Origin: Candidatus Aminicenantota bacterium
Lineage (GTDB): Bacteria > Acidobacteriota > Aminicenantia > Aminicenantales > UBA4085
NCBI GenBank assembly: GCA_026393895.1
Contig: JAPKZG010000044.1
Span: 1 to 44,380, forward strand
Direction of reading: 5' to 3'
DNA length: 44,380 nt
Shown: positions 7,611-16,064 of the stretch, one piece after another
Layout of the letters: every line of letters begins with the position of its first letter
Position numbering within the stretch: the stretch's first letter is position 1
The notes under the pieces: generated by a model
What the model was told of the DNA's origin: nothing
Database searches by the model: none
What the model saw: the letters and a program-made list of their open reading frames with translations, nothing else
Made by a program: the position numbers and the translations under genes

Positions 7611-9794
7611 ATGAAAAAACTCATGACCTTGGCGATCACGGCGGTTGTGGCGTTCCCGTTTCTGGCCTTCGGGCAGACCGAGGGCTACTATGACCGGAGC
7701 TTCACCCGGCTGAGTTACGTCAAGGGCGACGTCTATATCCAACGCGCCCAGGATCTCGGTTACGAACAGGGTGAAGTGAACCTGGTCGTCGTGGCGGGGG
7801 ACAAACTCGGGACGCGGGAAGGCCGGGCAGAAATCCAGCTCGGCCGCGGTAATATTCTGCGTCTTGACCGGGAGACCCAGATCGACATCGCCGGGCTCCC
7901 CGCGCGGGACGGCGATCCGACCAAAATCCATCTGCTCAACGGCAGCGTGTTTTTCCGTGTCCGGGACGTGGACCGGGAGAAAAATCTTCAGCTCCATACA
8001 CCCGACGGTTCTTTTTACATCCTCGAAGCCGGGTTGTTCCGGGTGGATGTCCGGAGCAACCAGCAGACGGAGTTTTCCGTTTTGAGCGGACAAGCCGAAG
8101 CGGCCGGCGAGGACGGCTCGGTCCTGGTTCAATCCGGTGAAATGATCACCGCCTTAAACGGCCGATGGAACGGCGAACCGACCAGTCTGATGGCCCGGCG
8201 GGACGACTTCGATTCGTGGAATGAGTCTCGCGACGAGCTTTACGCCCGCCGGCTGAGCCGGACCTATCTGCCCGCTGCTTACGCCGAATACGATTCCGAA
8301 CTCTCGGACTATGGCCGTTGGAGCTACGAGTCCGAATACGGCTACGTCTGGGTTCCGACGGTCTATGACGCGGGTTGGCGCCCCTATTACAACGGCCGGT
8401 GGGTCTGGTATCCGATCATCGGCTGGACCTGGGTTTCCTATGAGCCCTGGGGCTGGTGCACTTCGCACTACGGCCGTTGGGGCTGGCGCTTCGGCCTGGG
8501 CTGGTACTGGATCCCGATGAACTATTGGTCTTGGGGTCCGGCCTGGGTTCACTGGTACAGCTATTACGACTACGTCGGCTGGTGCCCGCTCAGTTACTGG
8601 AATTACCCGGCCATGATCTGCAACAACAGATTCTACGGGCGGCACGACAACGGCTGGCAAGACCGAGGCGATTATCGGGACTATTCGAGATCGCTCACCG
8701 TCGTCCGGCGGGATCAGTTGCAGCATCGCGGGATCTCCCGGGTCGCGCTCAACGACCGGTCCGGGGTCGACTTGGGCCGGATTTCGCTGCGGGCCGCTCA
8801 ACCCGACCTTCGGCCCGATTTCGGCCGGGATCCGGACATTTCCCAACGGGCCCGGGAAGTCCTCAACCGCGGAGCTCTCCGAAACATCGGGCACGGCTTC
8901 TCGCCGACGGCCGGGCGCCTGTCTCCTCCGGAAGGACGGGATCTTCGCGCGCCGGAAATTCGGAAATCGGAACCCGGCGAAATTTCCCGGGGCGGGGGGA
9001 TCATCAATCGCGAACGCGAAACCTCCCGCGTGCCCTATTCGTCCGGGCGTGTCGCCGAACGTGAATCGCCGGGCGTGTCGCGCCCGATTTCGGAACGCGT
9101 GATCCGTCCGCAAATCGAGTCGCGGTCGACCGGCGTATCCGAAAGGAATGCGACCGGCGGAATCAAGCGCGAGACGATGAAGGAATATCCCTCCCGGTCC
9201 TCATCCTCCGACCGGACTTCATCCCCGGTGATTCGTTCCTCTTCAAGTTTAGGCAGCCTGGCCAAGCGGTCCTTTTCAAGCCCTCCGCGAAACGAATCGT
9301 CGCCTTCCCGTTTGGACGGTATTCCCTCCCGGTCCTCATCCTCCGGCTCGACGTCGTCCCGGGCGATCCGTTCGTATTCAAGTTCAAGCAACATGCCTTC
9401 GAGGTCTTATTCGACCCCGTCGCGGAGCGAGTCGTATTCTTCCGGTTCCGGTAATAACGAGCCGCCCCGGTCTTATTCCGTCCCATCGCGGGGTTCATCC
9501 TCCTCCGGCCGTTCTTATTCCGGCGGCTCGCCCTCGAGGTCCTATTCGATGCCCTCCCGCAGCTCTTCTTTCTCCGGCCGCTCGTCCAGCGCTCCCTCCC
9601 GGTCTTATTCCAGCCCGTCGCGCGGCTCGTCGAGCTCCGGGTCCCGGTCTTACGCGAGCCCTTCCCGGAGTTCGTCTTCTTCTTCCCGTTCGTCCAGCAC
9701 GTCGTCCCGGTCCTCTTCTTCTTCCTCCTCCTCAAGGTCATCTTCCCGCTCTTCGAGCAGCTCGAGGTCTTCAGGTTCCATCCGTCGGCGGTAA
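7611..9794 (+). CDS. Secreted FecR-domain protein with aromatic repeats and a Ser/Arg-rich tail
   Basis: A 727-aa exported protein. ATG 7611 is chosen because AAGGAG precedes it and it gives a clean signal peptide (MKKLMTLAITAVVAFPFLAFG). Residues about 30-190 form a FecR-like domain: YVKGDVYIQRA, GDKLGTREGRAEIQLGRGNILRLD, then FRVDVRSNQQTEFSVLSGQAE. Residues about 215-345 are extremely rich in Trp and Tyr (GRWSYESEYGYVWVPTVYD, GRWVWYPIIGWTWVSYEPWG, YVGWCPLSYWNYPA), matching the module I know as DUF6600, which commonly follows FecR in secreted proteins. From about 480 the chain becomes low-complexity, ending in about 200 residues dominated by Ser and Arg (SRSYSSPSRGSSSSGSRSY). The tail is likely disordered and very basic. 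A surface, polymer-binding role is a guess. Confidence 0.85.
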   Translation: MKKLMTLAITAVVAFPFLAFGQTEGYYDRSFTRLSYVKGDVYIQRAQDLGYEQGEVNLVVVAGDKLGTREGRAEIQLGRGNILRLDRETQIDIAGLPARDGDPTKIHLLNGSVFFRVRDVDREKNLQLHTPDGSFYILEAGLFRVDVRSNQQTEFSVLSGQAEAAGEDGSVLVQSGEMITALNGRWNGEPTSLMARRDDFDSWNESRDELYARRLSRTYLPAAYAEYDSELSDYGRWSYESEYGYVWVPTVYDAGWRPYYNGRWVWYPIIGWTWVSYEPWGWCTSHYGRWGWRFGLGWYWIPMNYWSWGPAWVHWYSYYDYVGWCPLSYWNYPAMICNNRFYGRHDNGWQDRGDYRDYSRSLTVVRRDQLQHRGISRVALNDRSGVDLGRISLRAAQPDLRPDFGRDPDISQRAREVLNRGALRNIGHGFSPTAGRLSPPEGRDLRAPEIRKSEPGEISRGGGIINRERETSRVPYSSGRVAERESPGVSRPISERVIRPQIESRSTGVSERNATGGIKRETMKEYPSRSSSSDRTSSPVIRSSSSLGSLAKRSFSSPPRNESSPSRLDGIPSRSSSSGSTSSRAIRSYSSSSNMPSRSYSTPSRSESYSSGSGNNEPPRSYSVPSRGSSSSGRSYSGGSPSRSYSMPSRSSSFSGRSSSAPSRSYSSPSRGSSSSGSRSYASPSRSSSSSSRSSSTSSRSSSSSSSSRSSSRSSSSSRSSGSIRRR

Positions 9795-9942
9795 ACGATG
9801 AATGGCCGGATTCCCGGTCCTTCAAGGAAACGGGTTTGGCGGTATTTGAGCGGTTTAACATCCCGGGAGAGCGGTTCGAGGAAAATCCGGAAATAGACTG
9901 TTTTCGGCCTCCTGAGAGGCCTGGTGATCCCGTCCAAATAAT

Positions 9943-9972
9943 TTGACACGACGGTTTTTTTCGGCATACAAT
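9943..9972 (+). promoter_or_regulatory. Sigma-70 promoter of the barrel-like gene
   Basis: TTGACA (9943-9948), 18-nt spacer, TACAAT (9967-9972), about 75 nt before the ATG at 10054. The rest of the 259-bp gap from 9795 holds only a GGCCT/AGGCC hairpin at 9906-9921 with no T tract. Confidence 0.7.
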
Positions 9973-10053
9973 CATAACGAGCGACGGAAGGGGAAATCGC
10001 CGTCGATGGTTTTTTCTGAGATCTCTTCCCCAGTCGCAAATGAAGGAGGTCCC

Positions 10054-11397
10054 ATGAGAAAGCGGTTTTTCCTCGGAGTCGCGCTTCTGGCGATCATCGC
10101 CGGATTTGCGGTCATGTCGTTTGCGGAACCCCAGCTTCAGCCCCCCGGGCAAAAGCACAAACTCACATTGGTCAACGGCACGATCATGGAAGGCGAGATC
10201 GTCGCGATCACGGCGAAGACCATTTCGATCAGGGATGCGTCCCTGGGCGTGATCGCGATCGCCCGGGAGAACATCTTGAAAATCGAGCCGCCGCTGGACG
10301 AAGAGACCGGCGCGGCCGCGACGCCTCCTCCGCCCGCCCCGACGCCGCGATATGCCGATCAACCGTATGCGCCCGCGAACAACGGGATAAAACTCGGATT
10401 CAGCCTGAGCGGCGGGTTGGGCATGATCAACGGCGGGGATTTCAACCAGAACATCCGGGACTGGAATTCGTATTATAACGATTACAACTCCTATTGGGCC
10501 GATTATTGGGACGCGGCGGGCAGGGATTACACGGATAAATATACGGCCGATTGGAAGGAAATGAAGTCGATTCCGAATTTTAAGGGCGAGGTTTTCGCCC
10601 GGTTCGGCAAAAACTTCGGCGTCGGCATCGGCGTGGAATTCATCAAAAAAACCAATCCGGGTACCGTCAGTTATCGCTGGGACGCGCCCAGACGTTATAC
10701 CTATTCATGGTACTATGCCGACATTACGGACAAATGGGACTGGACGCAAGATATTTCCCAGGTGTTGTCCGTCGTTCCTATTACCCTCAACCTCTACTAT
10801 TATCTGCCGATCTCCAACAAGGGCGAGGTCTACGTCAATGTCGGACCGGGATATTACATGGGAAGCATCAAAGGCGACTACAATACCGTTTATACTGGGG
10901 TTTATGACTGGGCTTACTATTATACCAGCGGAACCCCCTTCTCCTATGGTTACCAAGACCATTATAGTGAAGATTACAAATCCCATTTTGAGGGCACGTG
11001 CAATACGCTCGGCTTTCATTTCGGACTGGGATTCAACTTCAATCTCGGCAACAACATCGCTCTGTTCGGCGAAGCGCTCTACCGGTTGGCGAATTTCAAG
11101 GATTGGAGCGGATCCGGCGACGAGGATTGGAACAGCACGGAGACTTATGGGTGGACGGATGAGTCCTTTACTACTCTCAAAGACTCCGGAACCGACTCGT
11201 GGAAAGGCGATTACTGGTACTACGAGGTGTATATCAAGGATTATATTACCCAATACTACGGCCGATACGACATCTTTGAAAACGAGCCGAAAGAATCCTC
11301 AACTTGGAAAAATATCCGGCCGGCTGAATTCAACATCAACGGAATCTCGTTTAGGGTCGGAGTCAAAATCTTCTTCGACCTGAACGGAAGAAGGTAA
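10054..11397 (+). CDS. Probable outer-membrane beta-barrel protein
   Basis: A 447-aa exported protein starting at the ATG after AAGGAGGT. A signal peptide (FFLGVALLAIIAGFAVMSFA) is followed by a small beta domain, residues about 30-75 (LTLVNGTIMEGEIVAITAKT, SIRDASLGVIAIARENI), then a Pro-rich linker (ATPPPPAPTP). The rest consists of alternating amphipathic strands with many Tyr, Trp and Asp (VTINLYYYLPISNKGEVYVN, LGFHFGLGFNFNLGNNIALF) and ends in GISFRVGVKIFFDLN, an outer-membrane-type terminal strand followed by a short polar tail. Ligand unknown; the two long Tyr/Asp-rich loops (around 140-170 and 285-320) may be surface-exposed. It follows another secreted aromatic-rich protein, but has its own promoter. 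Confidence 0.75.
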   Translation: MRKRFFLGVALLAIIAGFAVMSFAEPQLQPPGQKHKLTLVNGTIMEGEIVAITAKTISIRDASLGVIAIARENILKIEPPLDEETGAAATPPPPAPTPRYADQPYAPANNGIKLGFSLSGGLGMINGGDFNQNIRDWNSYYNDYNSYWADYWDAAGRDYTDKYTADWKEMKSIPNFKGEVFARFGKNFGVGIGVEFIKKTNPGTVSYRWDAPRRYTYSWYYADITDKWDWTQDISQVLSVVPITLNLYYYLPISNKGEVYVNVGPGYYMGSIKGDYNTVYTGVYDWAYYYTSGTPFSYGYQDHYSEDYKSHFEGTCNTLGFHFGLGFNFNLGNNIALFGEALYRLANFKDWSGSGDEDWNSTETYGWTDESFTTLKDSGTDSWKGDYWYYEVYIKDYITQYYGRYDIFENEPKESSTWKNIRPAEFNINGISFRVGVKIFFDLNGRR

Positions 11398-11432
11398 TCC
11401 TTCGCGCCGCCCAAGCCGGCCTGATTCAGCGG

Positions 11433-11478
11433 CCCCTTCCGCGCCGTGTCTACCGCCGGAAGAGCGGGGTGGAAGGGG
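11433..11478. terminator. Hairpin between convergent genes
   Basis: CCCCTTCC (11433-11440) and GGAAGGGG (11471-11478) are perfectly complementary across a 30-nt GC-rich loop and end directly at the stop of the minus-strand asparaginase gene. Convergent genes on both sides suit a two-way terminator, though T tracts are lacking. Confidence 0.45.
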
Positions 11479-11967
11479 TCAGCTGATACCGACGAATTCG
11501 CCGGTCCGCTTGTCTTTTTTCACTCCGTCCCAAGGGAAGCATTTCCCGTTCATCGAAACGTAGATCCCGGGGGAAAGGATCTGAACGAAAGCCAGGGAAC
11601 TCCCGAGGTTGAACATTCCGTCCGAACTCCCGAATTTGTAGGGAACCATGGCCCCGGTCAGGACGACGGTCTTTCGGGCGACATGCTTGGCCAGGAAACC
11701 GGCCGTCTCGACCATGGTGTCCGTTCCGTGGGTCACGACGATCCGGTCCTCGGGGACGGCCCGGCAGTTTTCGGCGATGATCAGCCGGTCGGCTTCCGTC
11801 ATCTCCAGGCTGTCGATCATCATCAGGGTCCGGATTTCCAGGTCGAGCCGGCTCCGGCCGAGCTTCAACATTTCCGAAAGATGGGTATCCTTGAAAAACA
11901 GGAAACCCGTGAGTTCGTTGTACTCCTTGTCGAACGTTCCCCCGGTGACGAAAACGCGGATATTCAT
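11479..11967 (-). CDS. Single-domain asparaginase-like protein
   Basis: A 162-aa protein that matches only the N-terminal (catalytic) domain of type I/II asparaginases, which are usually about 330 residues. The first catalytic Thr is in VTGGTFDKEY, and the second motif is VVTHGTDTMVETA (Thr and Asp of the second triad), followed by VLTGAMVPYKFGSSDG. The C-terminal domain that normally helps complete the active site at the dimer interface is absent, with no sign of a frameshift: the stop is followed at once by a terminator hairpin. One-domain members are known in other bacteria, so this is likely a real short family rather than a broken gene; activity on Asn is unproven. AAGGA lies 7 nt before the ATG. 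Confidence 0.82.
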   Translation of the reverse strand: MNIRVFVTGGTFDKEYNELTGFLFFKDTHLSEMLKLGRSRLDLEIRTLMMIDSLEMTEADRLIIAENCRAVPEDRIVVTHGTDTMVETAGFLAKHVARKTVVLTGAMVPYKFGSSDGMFNLGSSLAFVQILSPGIYVSMNGKCFPWDGVKKDKRTGEFVGIS

Positions 11968-11999
11968 GTGGTTTTTCCTTCGGCCGAAGCGGCGGGAAG

Positions 12000-12029
12000 A
12001 ATATACGTCCGGACCGGAAATCCTGTCAA
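12000..12029 (-). promoter_or_regulatory. Sigma-70 promoter of the asparaginase-like gene
   Basis: On the minus strand TTGACA (12024-12029), 18-nt spacer, TATATT (12000-12005). It is interleaved with the opposing lipoprotein promoter, the two -35 regions lying within 20 bp. Confidence 0.7.
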
Positions 12030-12040
12030 TTCCGGCGGCT

Positions 12041-12068
12041 TTGCTTTTCCCCTCCGGAATGATATAAT
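12041..12068 (+). promoter_or_regulatory. Sigma-70 promoter of the lipoprotein gene
   Basis: TTGCTT (12041-12046), 16-nt spacer, TATAAT (12063-12068), with TGA just before the -10 giving an extended -10. The ribosome binding site GGAGG (12103-12107) follows about 35 nt later. Confidence 0.7.
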
Positions 12069-12115
12069 TCCGAATCGTATCGCGGTGGATCGACTCTTCT
12101 TTGGAGGTATGCGCT

Positions 12116-12883
12116 ATGTTTCATAAGGCCGGTTTCCTGAAACTGGTTGGCCTGAGCCTCGTGGCCCTCCTCGTCATGATGTCGGCGGTCGCCTGCGGTA
12201 AAAAAGCCGCCGCCCCGGCCGCGACGGAAGGCGAAATCGCCCAAACGGCCGACGCCGGGCTGGCCATCGTCATCGGCTTGAATACGGTGGCCGGGACGGT
12301 GAAAAACGCCAAGGGGAATTACTTTTACATGGATGAAGTTCCCGGGTTCGACGTCGCCGTGACGGGACCCGTCGAGGGCGGCGATGCGACCGCCTTGATC
12401 GGAAAGCCGGTCCGCATCAAGGGCCTGTTCAACAAGGACGTGCCCAACCTGTTGGTCGCCCAGTCGATCGAAATCAAGGAGGGCGAACAGCAGTACAAGA
12501 GCGTATACGCCTCGACCGACGCTTCCGCTCCCCAGGATTTCTTCAACCAGAAAACCCGGGAGGAATACGCCTCCCTTGCCCTGACGAAAATCGATAAAAG
12601 CGAGGATTGGGAAGGCAAGGGCAAGGGCAAGGTCTTCGGAATCCTGATTCCCGCCGCCGCCGGGCAAAACGCCCTCATTTCCGTCCTGGGCGCCGACGAC
12701 AAGGAAATCGGCAAAGTCATCGTCGATTCGGAGACAAACTGCGCGGCCTATAATTCCGAAAAATTGCGTCTGTTTGAAAAAAGATGGTTTTATCTGAGCA
12801 TCAAGGATAGCGTGGACAAAAAGCTTCGGGCGAAAAACAAGGAAATGTTCCGCGCCGACGTCGTCTTCATCGGGCTTTACTGA
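12116..12883 (+). CDS. Probable lipoprotein of unknown function
   Basis: A 255-aa protein. ATG 12116 is preferred to the TTG at 12101 because GGAGG lies 8 nt upstream. The N-terminus is a lipoprotein signal (LVGLSLVALLVMMSAVAC followed by GKK); the lipobox is AVAC, a weak variant. Residues about 45-130 form a beta-rich domain (VAGTVKNAKGNYFYMDEVPG, LIGKPVRIKGLFNKDVPNLL) that recalls OB-fold/BOF-type periplasmic proteins. The second half, about 150-255, has a similar feel (GKGKVFGILIPAAAGQNALI), so the protein may carry two related domains. No enzymatic motif is seen. It is a single gene with a strong promoter and a strong terminator. Confidence 0.75.
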   Translation: MFHKAGFLKLVGLSLVALLVMMSAVACGKKAAAPAATEGEIAQTADAGLAIVIGLNTVAGTVKNAKGNYFYMDEVPGFDVAVTGPVEGGDATALIGKPVRIKGLFNKDVPNLLVAQSIEIKEGEQQYKSVYASTDASAPQDFFNQKTREEYASLALTKIDKSEDWEGKGKGKVFGILIPAAAGQNALISVLGADDKEIGKVIVDSETNCAAYNSEKLRLFEKRWFYLSIKDSVDKKLRAKNKEMFRADVVFIGLY

Positions 12884-12909
12884 GCGGGCCGGATTTCCGC
12901 CGATCCTCG

Positions 12910-12944
12910 GGCCGGTTCTCCTCCGGGAGAACCGGCCTTTTTTA
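12910..12944 (+). terminator. Strong intrinsic terminator after the lipoprotein gene
   Basis: An 11-bp perfect stem, GGCCGGTTCTC (12910-12920) with GAGAACCGGCC (12927-12937), 6-nt loop, followed by TTTTTTATT. It separates convergent genes. Confidence 0.92.
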
Positions 12945-12955
12945 TTGATGGGGTA

Positions 12956-14650
12956 TCAGGACATGCGTTCGACGGCCTTATAAATTCCTTCAATCGAGTC
13001 GCCTTTGAAATGCAGCCGGGCCACCGGCCGGCCTTTTTCCCGGAGGGCTTGCCGGTCCCCCAGGGCTTGGGCGTCGATGAGGTTCCCGAAGGAATAGGAG
13101 GATCCACCGCCGTCGGGGGTGGAGGGTATGACCGCGTCCTTGCCGTGGGCGGCGGTCAGTTGGAGGAAAATCCCCGCCCCGCCGTCGCCTTTGTGGAGCT
13201 GTCCGGTGGAGTGGAGAAACCGGGGGCCGAAATCGAAAACGACGGGCCGGCCGGTCCGAGTCTCGATGCAACCGGCCAGCGTCCGGAGCGCTTCGGTGAT
13301 TTCCGGGGATGGGGGAAGAAACGCCTGGATCACGGCGTACCCACCGTCTTTGAATTTTTCGAAATGTTTTCGGAGCCCGGATCGAAGGCCGACCTCCCGT
13401 TTTTCCCCGTAAAAGGCGAGGGTCTCCTCCTCCCAGGTGGAGGATTCGGCCGGGAACGTCCGGCTTTTTACGAACGCGTTTAACGCGGCGTCCGTTTTTT
13501 TCTTGGATAGGGCGACGTTCGGTTGATCGAAGGGATTGATCCCCAGAACCGCCCCGGCGGCGGCCGTGGCGAATTCCCAGAGATAAAATTGAGCGCCTAG
13601 TTCGAGCGGGTCCTCGAGGGTCATCGAAATCATCGGGTCGCCGCTCCCGCGCGCTTCTTTCGCGGCCGCCGCCAGGGCCGCGTCGCCGGACAGGCCGATC
13701 ACGACGGTGAGTCGATCCTTCGCCGGCCCGGAAACCGGAGCGGCCGTCGGCCGGACGATCGGCAGGATGCCGCGGCCATCCTTCCCCGTGCTCTCGGCAA
13801 GAAGCTGTTCGATCCAGGCCCCGAAGTTCTGGAGGGCGGAGGAAATTAAAAAAACCGCCTTATCGCGACCCGCCAGGGCGAGCGTACCGAGGATGATCCC
13901 CAGGTTCGCCCCCGGGTTTTCGCCGGCTCGAAGACGGCGGCAGGATCCGACCGCCTCGTTCGCCTCACTCAGAAAAGCGCGCATCGGAAGCCCGATCAAG
14001 GCTGCCGGGACGAGTCCGAACGGCGAGAAGACCGAGAAACGACCGCCGATGTCCGGATTTCCGGAGAACACCCGGCGGAAATTCAAGCGCCGCGCCTCGG
14101 ACTCGAGAAACGATCCGGGATCGGTGATGGCAATGAACGATTCGGCCGCCCGGCGCGGCCCGATCCGTCCGCGGGTCCGGGAATAAAAATAATTCATGAA
14201 CGAGGCCGTTTCCAGCGTCGTTCCCGATTTAGAGGAAACGATGAAAAGCGTTTCCCCCTCCGGAAGCGTCCGGGTATAGCGGAGCACGGCGGCCGGGTCC
14301 GTGCTGTCCAGGACTTCGAGGCTCAAGCCGTCCCCCGCGGGGCTGAAAATCCCGCCGAAGACCTCCGGGGCGAGACTCGACCCTCCCATCCCGCAAAGAA
14401 GCGCGCAGGAAAATCCCGCTTCTCTGATTTCTCCGGCGAAGGATTCGTATTCGGCGACTGATCGGGCCGCGGCCGCGGGCGCCTCGAGCCACCCCAACCG
14501 GTTGGAGATCTCCACGTCCTCCGTCTTCCAGACGGTCGGGTCGTGCTTCCAGAGGCGGGCGATCAGCCCGTCCTGGTCGAAGCGAAGCCGTTCCCGGGCG
14601 ATCGCTTCTCCGTAGGTTTCGAGGCCGGATGTCATAATGGAAAAGTTCAT
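12956..14650 (-). CDS. pgi: Glucose-6-phosphate isomerase, Tal-Pgi type domain alone
   Basis: A 564-aa cytoplasmic enzyme that interconverts glucose 6-phosphate and fructose 6-phosphate. Sugar isomerase motifs are plain: ALLCGMGGSSLAPEVF, LFIVSSKSGTTLETASF and, near the C-terminus, FLHSTGQLHKGDGGAGIFLQ. The N-terminal ARLWKHDPTVW and RLGWLEAP match the isomerase half of fused transaldolase/isomerase proteins, so this is that type without the transaldolase part. ATG 14650 is chosen because a complete promoter ends 13 nt upstream; the in-frame alternatives are an upstream ATG at 14692, which would start inside the -35, and ATG 14635. There is no Shine-Dalgarno at 14650. It is divergent from an MFS gene. 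Confidence 0.9.
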   Translation of the reverse strand: MNFSIMTSGLETYGEAIARERLRFDQDGLIARLWKHDPTVWKTEDVEISNRLGWLEAPAAAARSVAEYESFAGEIREAGFSCALLCGMGGSSLAPEVFGGIFSPAGDGLSLEVLDSTDPAAVLRYTRTLPEGETLFIVSSKSGTTLETASFMNYFYSRTRGRIGPRRAAESFIAITDPGSFLESEARRLNFRRVFSGNPDIGGRFSVFSPFGLVPAALIGLPMRAFLSEANEAVGSCRRLRAGENPGANLGIILGTLALAGRDKAVFLISSALQNFGAWIEQLLAESTGKDGRGILPIVRPTAAPVSGPAKDRLTVVIGLSGDAALAAAAKEARGSGDPMISMTLEDPLELGAQFYLWEFATAAAGAVLGINPFDQPNVALSKKKTDAALNAFVKSRTFPAESSTWEEETLAFYGEKREVGLRSGLRKHFEKFKDGGYAVIQAFLPPSPEITEALRTLAGCIETRTGRPVVFDFGPRFLHSTGQLHKGDGGAGIFLQLTAAHGKDAVIPSTPDGGGSSYSFGNLIDAQALGDRQALREKGRPVARLHFKGDSIEGIYKAVERMS

Positions 14651-14663
14651 GGGTCTTGCGCCT

Positions 14664-14692
14664 ATTGTATGCATGCCGGGGTCCGGAATCAA
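14664..14692 (-). promoter_or_regulatory. Sigma-70 promoter of pgi
   Basis: On the minus strand TTGATT (14687-14692), 17-nt spacer, TACAAT (14664-14669). Only 13 nt separate the -10 from the ATG, so the expected 5' UTR is about 6 nt. Confidence 0.65.
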
Positions 14693-14700
14693 TCCGTCGT

Positions 14701-14729
14701 TTTACTCGAGGCCGCCTCATTGGTATAAT
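14701..14729 (+). promoter_or_regulatory. Sigma-70 extended -10 promoter of the MFS gene
   Basis: TTTACT (14701-14706), 17-nt spacer, TGGTATAAT with TATAAT at 14724-14729. The ATG is 9 nt further on, so the start point should fall at or within 3 nt of the start codon: a leaderless mRNA. Confidence 0.7.
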
Positions 14730-14738
14730 ATTTGTTCC

Positions 14739-16064
14739 ATGACCACGCCAGACGCCGCCGGGTTTTTTCATCCGTCCCGCCCGTTCTATCGCTTCTCCGT
14801 TCTCTTTTTCGTTGCCCTTCTTTCGTTTGGGAGCTATTTTGCTTACGACATCGTTTCGGCCATTGCCCCCACGCTGGTTGAGGATCTCCACGCGGCCCGG
14901 GGGACGGTGGGCGCCTTTTTCACCGCGTACAGCGTGGCCGCCATTTTGGCGGTACTCATCGGCGGGATGCTGATCGACAAGCTGGGTACCCGCAAGGCCT
15001 CCCTGCTCTTCTCGATTCTCGTCTTCGTCGGCGCGGCCATCGTCTGGAAGGCCAAAAGCGTCCCCGCCTTTTTCGTCGGCCGGTTCATCTTCGGGGCCGG
15101 GTCTGAACCGCTCATCGTCGCCCAATCGGCCATCCTGGCCCGCTGGTTCAAGAACAAGGAACTGGCCTTCTCGTTCGGCCTGACGCTGACGGTCAGCCGC
15201 TTGGGTTCGTTGTTCGCCTTCAACACCGGCGAGCTTTTCACCAGTTTTTACGGAACGTACCGGTCGGCGTTGTTCGTCGCCATGGCCGCCTGCGGGGTTT
15301 CGCTTCTCGGAAACCTGGTGTATATCGTGATGGACCGCCGGGGCGAACGCGTCCTGCGACTGCACGATGAAAGCCAGGGAGAAAAAATCGTTCTGTCCTC
15401 CCTCAAGACTTTCAAACCGTCCTTCTGGTACGTGACCTTTCTTTGCCTGACCTTCTACGCGGCGATCTTCCCCTTTACCAACCTGTCCACGGATTTCTTC
15501 GTCGACAAATGGGGAATCGCCCGGGTGGCGCAAAGTACCGGAGGTTTCCTGTCCCAGGTCTTCCAGAATCTCCTTCACATGTTCAGCACGGCCGGGGGCA
15601 TTTCCTCGATCATCATCTTCGCCTCGATGATCCTGGCGCCGTTCGCCGGCAAGCTCATCGACCGGATCGGCAAACGGGCGACGCTGATGATCTTCGGTTC
15701 GCTGATCCTGATCCCGAGCCATCTGGCCATGGGCCTGACCCGGATCTATCCGGTCTATCCGATGCTGGCCCTGGGAACGGCCTTCGTCCTCGTCCCGGCG
15801 GCCTTGTGGCCGTCGATTCCGCTTCTGATTAAAAAAGAGAGGGTCGGGACCGCTTTCGGCCTGATGACCGCCATCCAGAACATCGGGATGGCCCTGTTCC
15901 CCCTACTCAACGGCCTGCTTCGCGATTGGACCCATTCCTATACCGGAAGCATGCTGATGTTCGCCGGTCTCGGCGTCGTCGGCTTCGTGTTCGCGATCTT
16001 GTTGAAACGGGCCGACCGGCGCGAAGGCGGAGTTTTGGAGAGGGCGGGGCAGGAGACCGGGTGA
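14739..16064 (+). CDS. Major facilitator superfamily transporter
   Basis: A 441-aa inner-membrane carrier with about 12 hydrophobic helices. The A-like loop motif is GGMLIDKLGTRKASLL between helices 2 and 3 and is echoed in the second half by AGKLIDRIGKRATLMIF. The first helix contains FGSYFAYDIVSAIAPTL, and the protein ends in a short basic tail. The substrate is not clear; an oxalate/formate or nitrate-type carrier is possible by overall layout but not supported by a specific motif. The ATG is 9 nt from a full extended -10 and has no Shine-Dalgarno. The stop overlaps the start of the HAD gene as GTGA, so the two are co-translated. Confidence 0.88.
   Translation: MTTPDAAGFFHPSRPFYRFSVLFFVALLSFGSYFAYDIVSAIAPTLVEDLHAARGTVGAFFTAYSVAAILAVLIGGMLIDKLGTRKASLLFSILVFVGAAIVWKAKSVPAFFVGRFIFGAGSEPLIVAQSAILARWFKNKELAFSFGLTLTVSRLGSLFAFNTGELFTSFYGTYRSALFVAMAACGVSLLGNLVYIVMDRRGERVLRLHDESQGEKIVLSSLKTFKPSFWYVTFLCLTFYAAIFPFTNLSTDFFVDKWGIARVAQSTGGFLSQVFQNLLHMFSTAGGISSIIIFASMILAPFAGKLIDRIGKRATLMIFGSLILIPSHLAMGLTRIYPVYPMLALGTAFVLVPAALWPSIPLLIKKERVGTAFGLMTAIQNIGMALFPLLNGLLRDWTHSYTGSMLMFAGLGVVGFVFAILLKRADRREGGVLERAGQETG

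Noticed and set aside
9300-9780. Repeated sequence that might suggest a CRISPR array or tandem DNA repeat
   Set aside because: It is degenerate Ser/Arg codon repetition inside the FecR protein gene, with no constant repeat or spacer length.
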